The notes beneath the pieces were generated by a model. It ran no database searches. It saw nothing but the letters and a program-made list of their open reading frames with translations, and was not told the DNA's origin. A program made the position numbers and the translations under genes. Below are positions 1-12,300 of a stretch of 64,000 nucleotides of DNA, one piece after another. Numbering within the stretch: position 1 is the first letter of the stretch; every line of letters begins with the position of its first letter. Source of the stretch: Littorina saxatilis (taxonomy: Eukaryota; Mollusca; Gastropoda; Littorinimorpha; Littorinidae); assembly GCF_037325665.1 (NCBI RefSeq), contig NC_090261.1, positions 15,672,944 through 15,736,943 of the forward strand, in the 5' to 3' direction.

Positions 1-197
1 CTCGTTTCATTAGTGTATCATGTTTAATTGAATAAATTGATATGGTATTCACCTATCGACTAGATATATAAAGCATCATTCTGTGCAAAACCAATTTATT
101 TCTTCTGAAAGCTGCTGTTTAAACCACACTGAAGAAAGACAATTGAACAGCATTGTTTTTATTTTCCTTCTTTTGTATCCAATGTGTAGAGGCTTAC

Positions 198-325
198 CGT
201 TCATGGGCATTTCGTCAATCTGTGTGGAGTAGTACTGTTCAATGTCACGCAGAATCCTGATGTCATCATTCTTGACAAAGTTGATGGCCACACCCTTCCT
301 GCCGAAACGACCTGAACGACCGATC
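198..325 (-). CDS. EIF4A3: eIF4A3 coding exon 10 (motif VI)
   Basis: Encodes [20 protein letters not shown] and [18 protein letters not shown], ending MPMN with one base of the next codon before a GTAAGC donor. No VADLI-like final exon is visible in bases 1-197. Confidence 0.95.
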
Positions 326-3300
326 CTGTCAAAACAAAGTTTTACATTTTCATAAAAACAAGCACACTAAAAGTTTTCAAAATAAGCAGCAAAATGAAAT
401 TGACATTAAAACAGGCACACCAAAAATGTTTTCAAACTGAAAAGGAATACTTTCTGGGAGTCTTCTGCACATACTGAACTTTCAAAGAGCTCTTGCGGTA
501 CACGGTTACCTCCCTTGGCACATCTGACCACACACCTAATGCACACACAGCTCAACAGTTCAACCCTGTCTTTGTACCCACATACAGCTCAACAGTTCAA
601 CCCTGTCTTTGTACCCACATACAGCTCAACAGTTCAACCCTGTCTTTGTACCCACACACAGCTCAACAGTTCAACCCTATCTTTGTACCCACACACAGCT
701 CAACAGTTCAACCCTGTCTTTGTACCCACACACAGCTCAACAGTTCAACCCTGTCTTTGTACCCACATACAGCTCAACAGTTCAACCCTGTCGCTGTACC
801 CACACACAGCTCAACAGTTCAACCCTGTCTTTGTACCCACACACAGCTCAACAGTTCAACCCTGTCGTTGTACCCACACACAGCTCAACAGTTCAACCCT
901 GTCTTTGTACCCACACACAGCTCAACAGTTCACTGAGTGTGAGTTTGATGTTGGTTGCTAGCCTATTGGCATATTTGTTTTTTACTATTGCATCGTATCT
1001 GCAAGGAGTGTATGCTATCCACACCAGGACAAATACCAATGGCTTTTATGCTATATGGCGGAATACATTCTTGTTTTTCTTCTCTTATGTTGTAAACACA
1101 TCACAGGCCATTACATTCTCTTTGAAAATCTTTCTCAATGCATATTCAGCACAATATAGACTGACTGGTGGCCTTCCAGGACAAGGGTCAAGGTACCAAC
1201 AGTATGACGCGTGGTGCACTAAGCACTTGTACATAGGATCATGCTAGTTGTGGTAAATGGATATGCAACAAAGTCTCTTGATGACAAGCATGATGTTCCT
1301 ATCTTACTGGGCTCTACTGCTATGGATGCCACTGACCTGTGGATGTACAATTCACGGTTGTTTGGCAGATCATAGTTGATGACCAGGGACACCTGTTGGA
1401 CATCGATGCCACGTGCCCACACATCTGTTGTGATTAGCACTCGGCTGAAAGAAGATAACAAAAGAGTTGTTACATCTACAGAACATCGAACGCAGAAGAA
1501 GAAGAAGTTACATCTACAGGAAAAAAAACCATCCACCTTGATCAAATGCAGTGATGAACATTCGGCTACTTGAAGGATTAGATACAACATTTCTACACAG
1601 ACTACAGCCATTCCTTGAAACAATCCATGTAACTAAATTTCTGGCTCAGAATCAGGGTTCAAAATTAATCATCAGGATTAATCCAGACAAGAAAGTGTTT
1701 TCATCACAGCCAGCAGATTATGTACTTGGAACACCACACATTTCATAATAATATAAACTTGAGTTTGTTGTGAGTAGCCAATTGTGTAAACAAACCCAAA
1801 AAGGCATTCTTACACAACAGTATTTACTGCTCTACCATGACTTTGAATAAAGGTTAATGCATAAATTCAAATTGCATTGATGGGAAAAAAAAAGAATAAG
1901 ACTAAAGAAAGACGATGTATCATTTTGTATTTCTTTTCTTTTTCCTCTATTTTTTTGTAATAAGAAACAAGAATTGAAGGAAGAGCGGGATACCCATCTT
2001 CAAACTGCAAAGCATTACTCACCTGTCTCCTGCTCTGAACACTTTCATGATGGCCTCTCGCTCTTTCTGGGGCATGTCTCCGTGCATGGAGGAGACAGTG
2101 AAGTTGGCTTCCCTCATCTTCTCCGTCAGCCAGTCCACCTGCAGCAGACACAACAACACCTGGTGACAAATCTATCAGCGCCAAGGCATCTAAATCTTTA
2201 TCTGAATGTAAGGCAGCAAGGCCCAGCAGTTCAGCACTAAGAGGTGAGCATGAGATTTTTAAGAGATCTGTCAAACAAATATTTCAGTGACCCAACTGCA
2301 CACCAACAGAGAAATGCTATCATTTTCCTTTCTCACTGGGTTGAATCTGAGACCAACAAAACCACACACCAATGCAGCAACCACCTAGCCATGACTTCAA
2401 AGACTTAAAATATCAATATATGCAGATTCTAGAAAATGTTTTGTAAATAATTAAATGTTCCATAAGCTAACCTTTTTTGATGTTTTATTCTTCATTTTTC
2501 AGAGTTCTGTTTTATCTAAAATCTCAAACATGACCACATAAAAAGGATAAATCCTGGCTCAGAATCAGGGTTCAGAAAAATCATCAGGATTCATCCAGAC
2601 AAGAAAGTGATTTTCATCCATCCAGTCACTTGGTTTAAAAAATCAGATACAAGCAGTATGTTTCTGGTTGATATGTTCATGTAAGACCTCTAAATTGAAC
2701 TGATGCATACACTCATACTAGAAAGATTTGAAAAACTGAAACATATTAAACATCAGTAAGATCAAAAATAGAAGGCGGGTGGGCCCCCCCTCCCCTCCTA
2801 TTTTTGATCTTACTGGGAGATTCAAAAGATCAACATGTAGGGACTCAAGAAAATGTTTTGTCAATACTTAAACGTTCAATAAGCTAACCTTTCTTGACTA
2901 TTTATTCTTCATTTTTTTCCTTATGAGTTCTGTTTTTTTTTGTTAGTATTCATCAAAAGTGCTTTTCCTTCTATGGAATCTATCTAATCATATCAAACCG
3001 GACCTGCAAAAAAGAATAAAAGCTGGCTCAGAATCAGGGTTCAGAATAATCTTCACGATTAATCCAGACAAGAAAGTGATTTTCATCACAGCCAGTCTCT
3101 TGGTTTAAAAAATCAGATACAAGCAGTTTGTTTCTGGTTGATTTGTTCATGAAAGACCTCCAAAATGAACTGATGCATACACTCATACTGGAAGAATATG
3201 AAAAACTGAAACATATGAAACAATAAGACCAAAGAAAGAGGGGGCAGGGGGGTGGTGTTTTTTCATCATTATTTTAAGACTCAAAAGGATAACCATATAG

Positions 3301-6300
3301 ATTCAAAATAATATTTTGTTAATCCTTCGATTAGCTAACCTTTCCTGATTATTTATTCTTTGGTTTTTTTCTGAGTTCTGTTTTTGTTGTGAGTATTCAT
3401 CAGAAGTGCTTTTCCTGCTATGAAATATATCTAATCATATCATACCAGACCCACACAAATGAATAACTGCTGGCTCAGAATCAGGGTTCAGAATAATCAT
3501 CAGGATTAATCCAGACAAGAAAGTGATTTTCATCACAGCCAGTCTCTTGGTTTAAACAATCAGATACAAGCAGTTTGTTTCTGGTTGATATGTCCATGTA
3601 AGACCTCTGAATTGAACTGATGCATACACTCACACTGGAAAGATTTGAAAAACTGAAACATATTAAAAATCAGTAAGATCTGAGTTCTGTTTTTGTTGTT
3701 AGTATTCATCAGAAGTGCTTTTCCTTCTATAGAATCTATCTAACCATATCATACCAGACCCACAAAAATGAATAACTGCTGGCTCAGAATCAGGGTTCAG
3801 AATAATCTTCACGATTAATCCAGACAAGAAAGTGATTTTCATCACAGCCAGTCTCTTGGTTTAAAAAATCAGATACAAGCAGTTTGTTTCTGGTTGATTT
3901 TTTCATGAAAGACCTCGTAAATAAAGTGATGCATACACTCAAACTGGAAGAATATGAAAAACTGAAACATAAAACATTAAGACCAAAGAAAGAGGGAGGG
4001 AGGGGTTCATTATTATTTTAAGACTCAAAAGATCAACATATAGATTCAAGATTATATTTTGTCAATCGTTAAACGTTCCATAGGCTGACCTTTCTTGATT
4101 TATTTATTCTTCGGTGGTTTTTTTCTGAGTTCTGTTTTTGTTGTTAGTATTCATCAGAAGTGCTTTCCCTTCTATGGAATCTATCTAATCATATCACACC
4201 AGGCACGCAGAAATGAATAACTGCTGGCTCAGAATCAGGGTTCAGAATAATCATCAGGATTAATCCAGACAAGAAAGTGATTTTCATCACAGCCAGTCGC
4301 TTGGTTTAAAAAATCAGATACAAGCAGTTTGCTTCTGGTTGATTTGTTCATGCAAGGCCTCTAAATTGAACTGATGCATACACTCATACTGGAAAGATTT
4401 GAAGAACTGAAACATATTCAACAACAATAAGACCAAAGAAAGAGGGGCGGGGGGGGGGGTTCATCATTATTTTATGACTCAAAAGATCAACATAACTTTA
4501 TAGATTCCAGAAAATGTTTTGTCATTCGTTATACGTTCGATAAGCTAACCTTTCTCGATTATTTATTCTTTGGTTTTTTTCTGAGTTCCGTTTTTGTTGT
4601 GAGTATTCATCAGAAGTTCTTTCTCTTCTATGGAATCTATCTAACCATATCATACCAGACCCGCAAAAATGAATAACTGCTGGCTCAGAATCAGGGTTCA
4701 GAATAATCTTCACGATTAATCCAGACAAGAAAGTGATTTTCATCACAGCCAGTCTCTTGGTTTAAAAAAAATCAGATACAAGCAGTTTGTTTCTAGTCTA
4801 TTTGTTCGTGTAAGACCTCTCAAATGAACTGATGCTGGAATGATTTCAAAAACTGAAACATATTAAACAATAAGACCAAAGAAAGGTTGTTTTTTTATCA
4901 TTATTTTAAGACTCAAAAGATCAACTTATACAGATTCAGAGTCAGGGTTCAGAATAATGATCAGGATTAATCCAGACTAGAAATGACTCAACTTATTTTT
5001 CTTTAGCACAAGATACGCTGGCACATAATGCTAGATCAAATTTCGGAAACCATCTATCAAAGACTTCATGCTGGAAGTACAGGCAAGTTTTGAAAGCCAC
5101 TAATGCTCGAGTTTCCATCTTGAAACAATGAGAAGCCAACCAGGGCACTGAGCAACCGGCGTTCGCGCCATTTGTGTCTTCTATTTTAGAACAGGGCCGG
5201 TTCCCAAGAGCTCTCAGCAAGTGGGCAGCGACATCAGGACCGATTGTCTGGCAGGCAAGAGCAGCGTTCATTCTGTAAAAATACCGTCAGACTTGACGAT
5301 GAATGATGCGGGGAAACTGTTGAAATCAAAGCCAAAGGTTGTTGATTTCGACAACGATTTCTTAATTACTGTTCTCTACGCACAGATCAACAGGACGAGT
5401 ACGCCAACCTCGTTGTACAAGGTTCTTCCATTCACTGCATCGCAATTGATCTGAATTTGACATTTACTTCAGTTGTTCCTGCACACTGTTTTCACCATCT
5501 TCACACAACAGAGACTTTGATGGGTAAGATTTCATCAAGTTCACTGACCTTCCGCTTAGTGTTGCAGAAGATGACAGCCTGTGTGATGGTGAGAGTGTCG
5601 TACAGGTCGCACAGTGTGTCAAACTTCCACTCCTCTCTCTCCACTGCCACGAAGAACTGCTTGATGCCTTCTAACGTCAACTCATCACTGAAATCATTTC
5701 ACAGCATTTCAAGAAAACAGAAAAGTCAACAAAAACTGCAAATCAAGTCAACTTTACATTCTGAAAAACATAGCTAGTCATTTAATCAGAGTTCTAATAT
5801 CAACCATGACCTGTATTTTTACTATCGTAACCATAATGATCAGTATTTCTATGTCAAGACTAGCCTTAGATGACCCTCTGTGCCTGATGGGTTTTGGACA
5901 GTGACTTACTGCCTCGTTTGGCTCAGTATCAGGGTTCAAAATGCTATCAGCAAATAATGTGTCAAGCATAGTCAAATTATCCTTGCCAAATGGAGAAAGA
6001 AGTCTCCTTAGCCCCAATAGACCTACACTGGTATAAACAAATGAGATGCACATAATATGCCTGTATTGTTATGCCACTAAAAGTAATTTTAATGAAAAGA
6101 AGTCTTCAGACCAGGTACCGCCTATAAATATCCCCTTGGTCTATCAAGGTGCCTCAACTATTTTGATTGGAATTTGACATTTACTTGTGCGCCTTGCCTA
6201 AAAACAGTAATAATGGAAGCAATGCATTCAGCTCTTTCTACTGAACAGATGACCATAACATTCAGCATAAGAACGTCAAACTTTGAAAGGATCACAAAAA

Positions 6301-9300
6301 TATGACGACTACTTCAAAACATATTTGCTTTACCTTTTCAGACCAAATTGTGAATTTTTCTCAGCCAGAAACAAATTATTTTTAGCATCTATCAAACTGG
6401 CAATATACTACTCTTTCGAGTATTTTTCTGCTTGTAAATGTGTCTTACTTTGAAGTTTAAGAAAATGGATCTCGTAATATTCAGAAAGTGACGACCTGTT
6501 TTAGACTAATATGAGTTATAAACATCACCCAAATGATCCTGTTTGGCTCAGTATCAGGGTTCAAAAGGCCCTCAAGGAAAATTCGAGCATAATCATGGTA
6601 TCATCCTTGCCAAACAAAGTAACTAAGGGTGTAATTTGGTTTACAATTTTATAAGATCACAAAACTTGACTCTTGGCATTCCTCAGGGTAAAGTTGTACT
6701 GTAACATCATCCACAAATATATGAATATGATTATGAAAATGACATTAAAAGAAATCATGCACACAAAAGCAAAAACAAAATAAAAACAACGAAAGCAAAA
6801 TAAAACCGGTTAGAAAGGGATTATGGTAAAGTAACTGACCGCTTGACCAGGATGCGAATGGGGTCTGTCATGAACTTGTTGGTCATCTCCAAGATTTCGT
6901 GTGGCAGTGTGGCGGAGATGAGACAAACTTGTGTTGCTGGAGGTAGGTAGCGGTACACATCATAGATCTGTTCCTTAAAACCTGCACACATTATCCTCAA
7001 AAATAATTCAACATGCCAGCATTGCCATTGAAGCCAAATTCCTCTTCCAAGTTCAACTAAAGAACCTTAAAGGCACAGTAAGCCTCCCGTAAACCATCAC
7101 AGATACTGTCAGGCTTTTACACACAGTACAAACACCCTTCCATTTGAACGCTCACCAAACGGGAACATCCTAGGTGCCCTACGTAAAGAGCGAGCAATTT
7201 TCAAAGAACTTATTTTTGCGTGGTTTATCTTACCCCTGAGCCATTGTGAACCTGTGTGATCCAGTTTCCCTTTGCAGTCGTCAGTTTGTAATTTGAATGC
7301 GGCTCGCTGTGAGCTTATCTGCAATAGCACGTTATTATGTACCTCTGACTTTTCACGAAACAAACGAATGTGGTTCATAAGAACTCTAGCGATGGCTTTT
7401 GACTGCCTATAAACCGTCGTCTGCTACGAAAACCACGAGCTTGCGTGACCCTGCTTCCGGGCTTTTCTTTTTTCAAACTTTCAAAACTTCGAATTGTACT
7501 GATCTTGATGAAAAAAGAATTTTTTTATGATTTAAGAATGTTTGTGTAACAAGCTGTCAATTTATTATTTAGATTTTAAAAGTTAGGTCTAGCGCCAAAA
7601 CGCACCACAGTCCGATTCATTCTGATAATCATCGCTCCACAGATATCGCCAGTTGAAGGGAAGTAACTCATTTTTGACCCGAGTTCAGGATGGGTCCGAT
7701 TGAGATGGAGACAATCCGAAAAATTAATTCTTTGAAAATTGCTCGCTCTTTACGTAGGGCACCTAGGATGTTCACGTTCGGTGAGTGTTCAAATGGAAGG
7801 GTGTTTGTACTGTGTGTAAAAGCCTGACAGTATCTGTGATGGTTTACGGGAGGCTTACTGTGCCTTTAACTAAAATGCAACTATGGATTGTCAACCCCCA
7901 AAATGGGAACAATTTTCATACAGAAAGCCAAAGTAAGCGCTGCTTAAAACAGCACCTCTTTACAATAGAGTCACCAAGAATGCATCCACTGATCCAGAAC
8001 ATTCCAAAAGACTGCCCTTTGGAGCTGTAGTTGCTAGCTAAAATAAACAAGACAGTCAAAAGTTAAAACTGTTTACAGTCCATAATAGTTCACTGGTAGC
8101 TTACATAATAACATAGCTCAGCAAAAAGATAATTTAATGTTGAATGTCATGTCATGACAAATACCAATCAAAATTTCAGTTATTGCAAAGTGAAAGTAAG
8201 GCAAACTGCAATCATTACAACGAACACAAGAAAACATAGTATACCTTTGTTCAACATTTCATCGGCTTCATCCAAGACCAGCATCTTGATAGAGCGTGTT
8301 CGTAAGTTCCGCCTCTTGATCATGTCTGGCAAACAAAATAACAAGTGTCAGTGTTTATACTTCTCTTACCTTCAAACATTTAGGTGTGCTCCTTCCACTG
8401 TGATACACTAGTCGCACGCTTAGCATTTAGGTTGTGAATTTATATCAACATCAAGCACACTACAAAACAAGAAGAGCAAACGCTCGATCGAGTCACTTTC
8501 GCAGTTCTGAATATTATATGAGGCATCAGATGGACAGGAAGAAATTGCTATTCACAACACAATGAGTCACGTTCACATAAAATTTGAGCCCGGTCACTTT
8601 TATAGTTTCCGAGAAAAGCCCAACGTTAAGTTGTGTGTTGCCGAACAGAAAAGGCTAGTTATCTCCCTTGTTTTTCTGATAACGTTCGTAAAAGGCTACA
8701 GATGTAAATACTTTGATGTAAAGAATAATCCTACAAAGTTTCAATCACATCCGATGAACTTTGTCAAAGATATAAAATGTCTAATTTTTCCTTTGACGCT
8801 GACCTCTGACCTTGAAAAAGGTCAAAGGTCAACGAAACCATCGTTAAAGTGTAGAGGTCATTGGAGGTCACGACTAAACAAAATATGAGCCCGATCGCTT
8901 TGATAGTTTCCGAGAAAAGTCCAACGTTAAGGTGGTGTCTACGGACGGCCGGCCGGACGGCCGGCCGGACAGACTAACACTGACCGATTACATAGAGTCA
9001 CTTTTTCTCAAGTGACTCAAAAACTGTTAGTGTTAATGAGAATAATTCTTCATGCAGTTCAAAACAGAGTCTGAAGTGATGACACAGACCCAATAACTAT
9101 TCAACTAAGAATTTGGCTCAGTATCAGGGTTCAAACTTCTGTCATAAATAAGTCCAGCAATAACTTATGATATCATCATTGCCATTTAGTATTACTGGAC
9201 AGCTACCTGTACCAACTGTTTATGTCCCTATCTTCACCTTTCTCCTCTTGAAGATGCAAAACAAAAAGTACTGAAAGCAGACCGAGCTGACCAGACAGAT

Positions 9301-12300
9301 GCATTAAAACTACCAGCGATGTAAAAGATAAATAATAAAAGATTTCTGTTTACCAAACACTCTGCCTGGTGTTCCCGACACAACGTGCTGCCCATAATCC
9401 AGCTTTCTGATGTCTTCCCCAATGTTTGTTCCGCCGATGCAAGAGTGACACTGGACGTTCATGTAATCTCCCAAAGCAAGTACTACCTGTCAAACAAACA
9501 CCAGGTGGTTAATAATCATAATTGAGGCGGTCTGAAAGTTGAATTAGCAGGACACTGAACTTGTGATCTTCTGGTTACCATACATATCTTTGAATCCAGG
9601 AAATGACGGACACGGGTAAACTTAATGTAACCTCTCAGAGATGGTACCCATGCCCAAATGCCATGATACAAGTGCACGTGGCTGATTACTGTTTACACCT
9701 AAACATGCACACGCCTGAATCTATATGACAACTCTTGTTGCTGCTAGCTTTTAATGGGGAGGAAGGCACCTGTTATTCCCAGCAAGGTGATACAAGAGTA
9801 ATAAAAACAAGTCGCGTATGGCGAAAAAACAACATTTAGTCAAGCTGTCGAACTCACAGAATGAAACTGAACGAACATACTCGTAGTTTCGTCAGTCCAC
9901 CGCTCGTGGCAAAGGCAGTGAAATCGACAAGCCATGCAGAATAGTGCGGTAGTGGTCGCGCTGAGCAGGATAACACGCTTTTCTGTATGTCTATTCTTTT
10001 TAGCTTACTGAGTTTGTTTTTAATCCAAACATATCATATCTATATGTTTTTGGAATCAGGGACCGACAAGTTATAAGATGAAATTGTTTCTAAATCGATT
10101 TCGGAAAATTTATTTTAATCATAATTTTCATATTTTTAATTTTCAGAGCTTGTTTGTAATCCACAGACCTGTTTACCCCCATAAGTGTTTTGGAGTAATG
10201 CTCAGCCCCAAAAATAGTAATCCTGGCACAAAAATAGTAATCATCCAGCATTCGTCGCCAATTACAACGCACATGACAACTGTGTCTGCGAAACGCAATC
10301 ATGCACATATATGTAAGGCTTCTTTTTAAGCCTACTGTCTATATGATACTTACCGAGACAGTACTATTCTTGCACATTATCTATTATAGGCCGATAATGT
10401 GCAAGAATAGTACTGTCGAGGTAAGTGTTATATTGACTCCATCATTCACAAACAAAACACATCAGTCAGTTTTTGTAGCCATCATAATTTCAAAGAAGAT
10501 CACATCAAAAGCACATGCATCACTGATTCTTTTTCTTTTGCTCGTAGTAGGCCTTTTTCAGTGTGTCAAGCGCTTTTCTACTGTACTTGCGCTTGCCGAA
10601 TGAGTGAGGGCGAGACTTCACCACTAGAATAAGGCTCTCCAGCGTCTCATCAGACAGACATGATCTCTGGTCAGTCCTGTGCTTTTTCACCCCATTTTGC
10701 CATTGAAAAAAACAATGCTAAACATGTGAATTGATAAAAAATTAAAAAAATTAAAATAATTTTTTTTTATTTTTACATTTTTTTAATTTATGAAAATCGT
10801 AGTCTTGACACGGATAGCGGAATGGCGTATTTTTTGCAGAAAATCGTAATAAATTACGCCAAAATCGTAAGGGTAAACAGGTCTGAATCCAAATATAACA
10901 TATGTATATGTTTTTGAAATCAGAAAATGACGACAGAATAAGATGAAATTGTTTTTGGATCGTTTAATAAAAATATAATTTTAATTACAAGTTTCCGATT
11001 TTTAATGACCAAACTCATTCATTAGTTTTTAAGCCACCAAGCTGAAATGCAACTTCAAAGTCCGGCCTTTGTCGAAGATTGCTTTGCCAAAATTTCAATC
11101 AATTTGATTGAAAAATGAGGGTGTGACAGTGCCGCCTCAACTTTTACAAAAAGCCGGATATGACGTCATCAAAGGAATTTATTGAAAAAAACGTCCGTGG
11201 ATGTCATTCCCAGGAACTCTGTCAAATTTCATAAAGATCGGTCAAGTAGTTTAGTCTGAATCGCTCTACACACACACACGCACACACACACACACACCAT
11301 GACCCTCGTCTCGATTCCCCCTCTATGTAAAAACATTTAGTCAAAACTTGACTAAATGTACATAATGACAGTGAAATAAAATAATAATTTGTAAGTCTGA
11401 CAAACATCAATAATAATTCAAACAAATACATGTATACAATGCAAGACCCTTTCGAGTTAGAAGCAAATAATTAATAATATTAATAATAACAGACAGTCAG
11501 AAGAGAAGAAAATCCTAACACTAACTGACAAAATTTAACGAACTACAACATGGTTAATGCAATTACCAAAGAGAGAAATCGCTTCAAATGTATAACTACA
11601 AATCTCATTTTGACATACCTTCTGAATCTGGTTGGCCAGTTCTCTGGTTGGGGAAAGGACAAGGGCCTGTGTCTCTCGCATCTGGGTGTCTAAGCTCTGC
11701 AGAATGGCGATAGAGAATGTTGCTGTCTTGCCAGTTCCAGACTGAGCCCTGCAATTCAAGCAAACTTGTTTATTCTCCAGTTTGTTACACAGAGTCTGTT
11801 GTTCAAGCTGAGGGGGACAGAACCCAAACAAACACAAATTAAGCACTATATGAAATTAAAATAACTCCATACAAAAGAAAACTTACTGTGCAATAACATC
11901 TCTTCCCTTCACGATTGGCTTGATGGCACGCTGCTGAATTGCTGATGGTTTTTCAAATCCTGCACAAAAAAGAAATGTTTTAAGCAATGGAAGATTATTC
12001 GGAAACATTGACTCATAAGTGGCAAATGAATCACACATTAACTGATTAAGGCTCACCACCAATTCAGATTTAGTAACAACTGATCCTTTGGGATAATAAT
12101 TGAAATCCAAACAATGTGCAGTCCGACTGCCATACAGAAATGCATCAGCTCTGAATGGACAATTGAGCATGTATTTCCTTTGACTGAGTAAGGGACAATT
12201 CATACTCGTACAACTAGAACACTGCGACAACAGCTTCCAAAGTTCCATAGCTATACTTGAACTTGGTAAAGTGGGGACTTTGAGGTTGGGGGTTGAAATT

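Larger units (their letters stand above)
9807..11361 (+). mobile_element. Family C repeat copy (Helentron-like, CA-microsatellite) with nested insertions
   Basis: Starts AACAAGTCGCGTATGGCG with CAACATTTAGTCAAGCTG just inside. It ends ATTTAGTCAAAACTTGACTA, a terminal palindrome, after a CA microsatellite and CTCGTCTCGATTCCCCCTCT. It is interrupted at 10164-10885 by another element. It lies in eIF4A3 intron 3. Confidence 0.8.

Noticed and set aside
548-935. CRISPR-like array
   Set aside because: The units are contiguous with no unique spacers and the genome is animal; it is a minisatellite.
4993-5271. 92-codon minus-strand ORF as a gene
   Set aside because: It sits in an intron, no family is recognised, and its length is within chance for a GC-richer patch.
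8562-8888. 108-codon ORF (and its twin at 27709-27939)
   Set aside because: Both lie in copies of the family A repeat and share its non-coding sequence.
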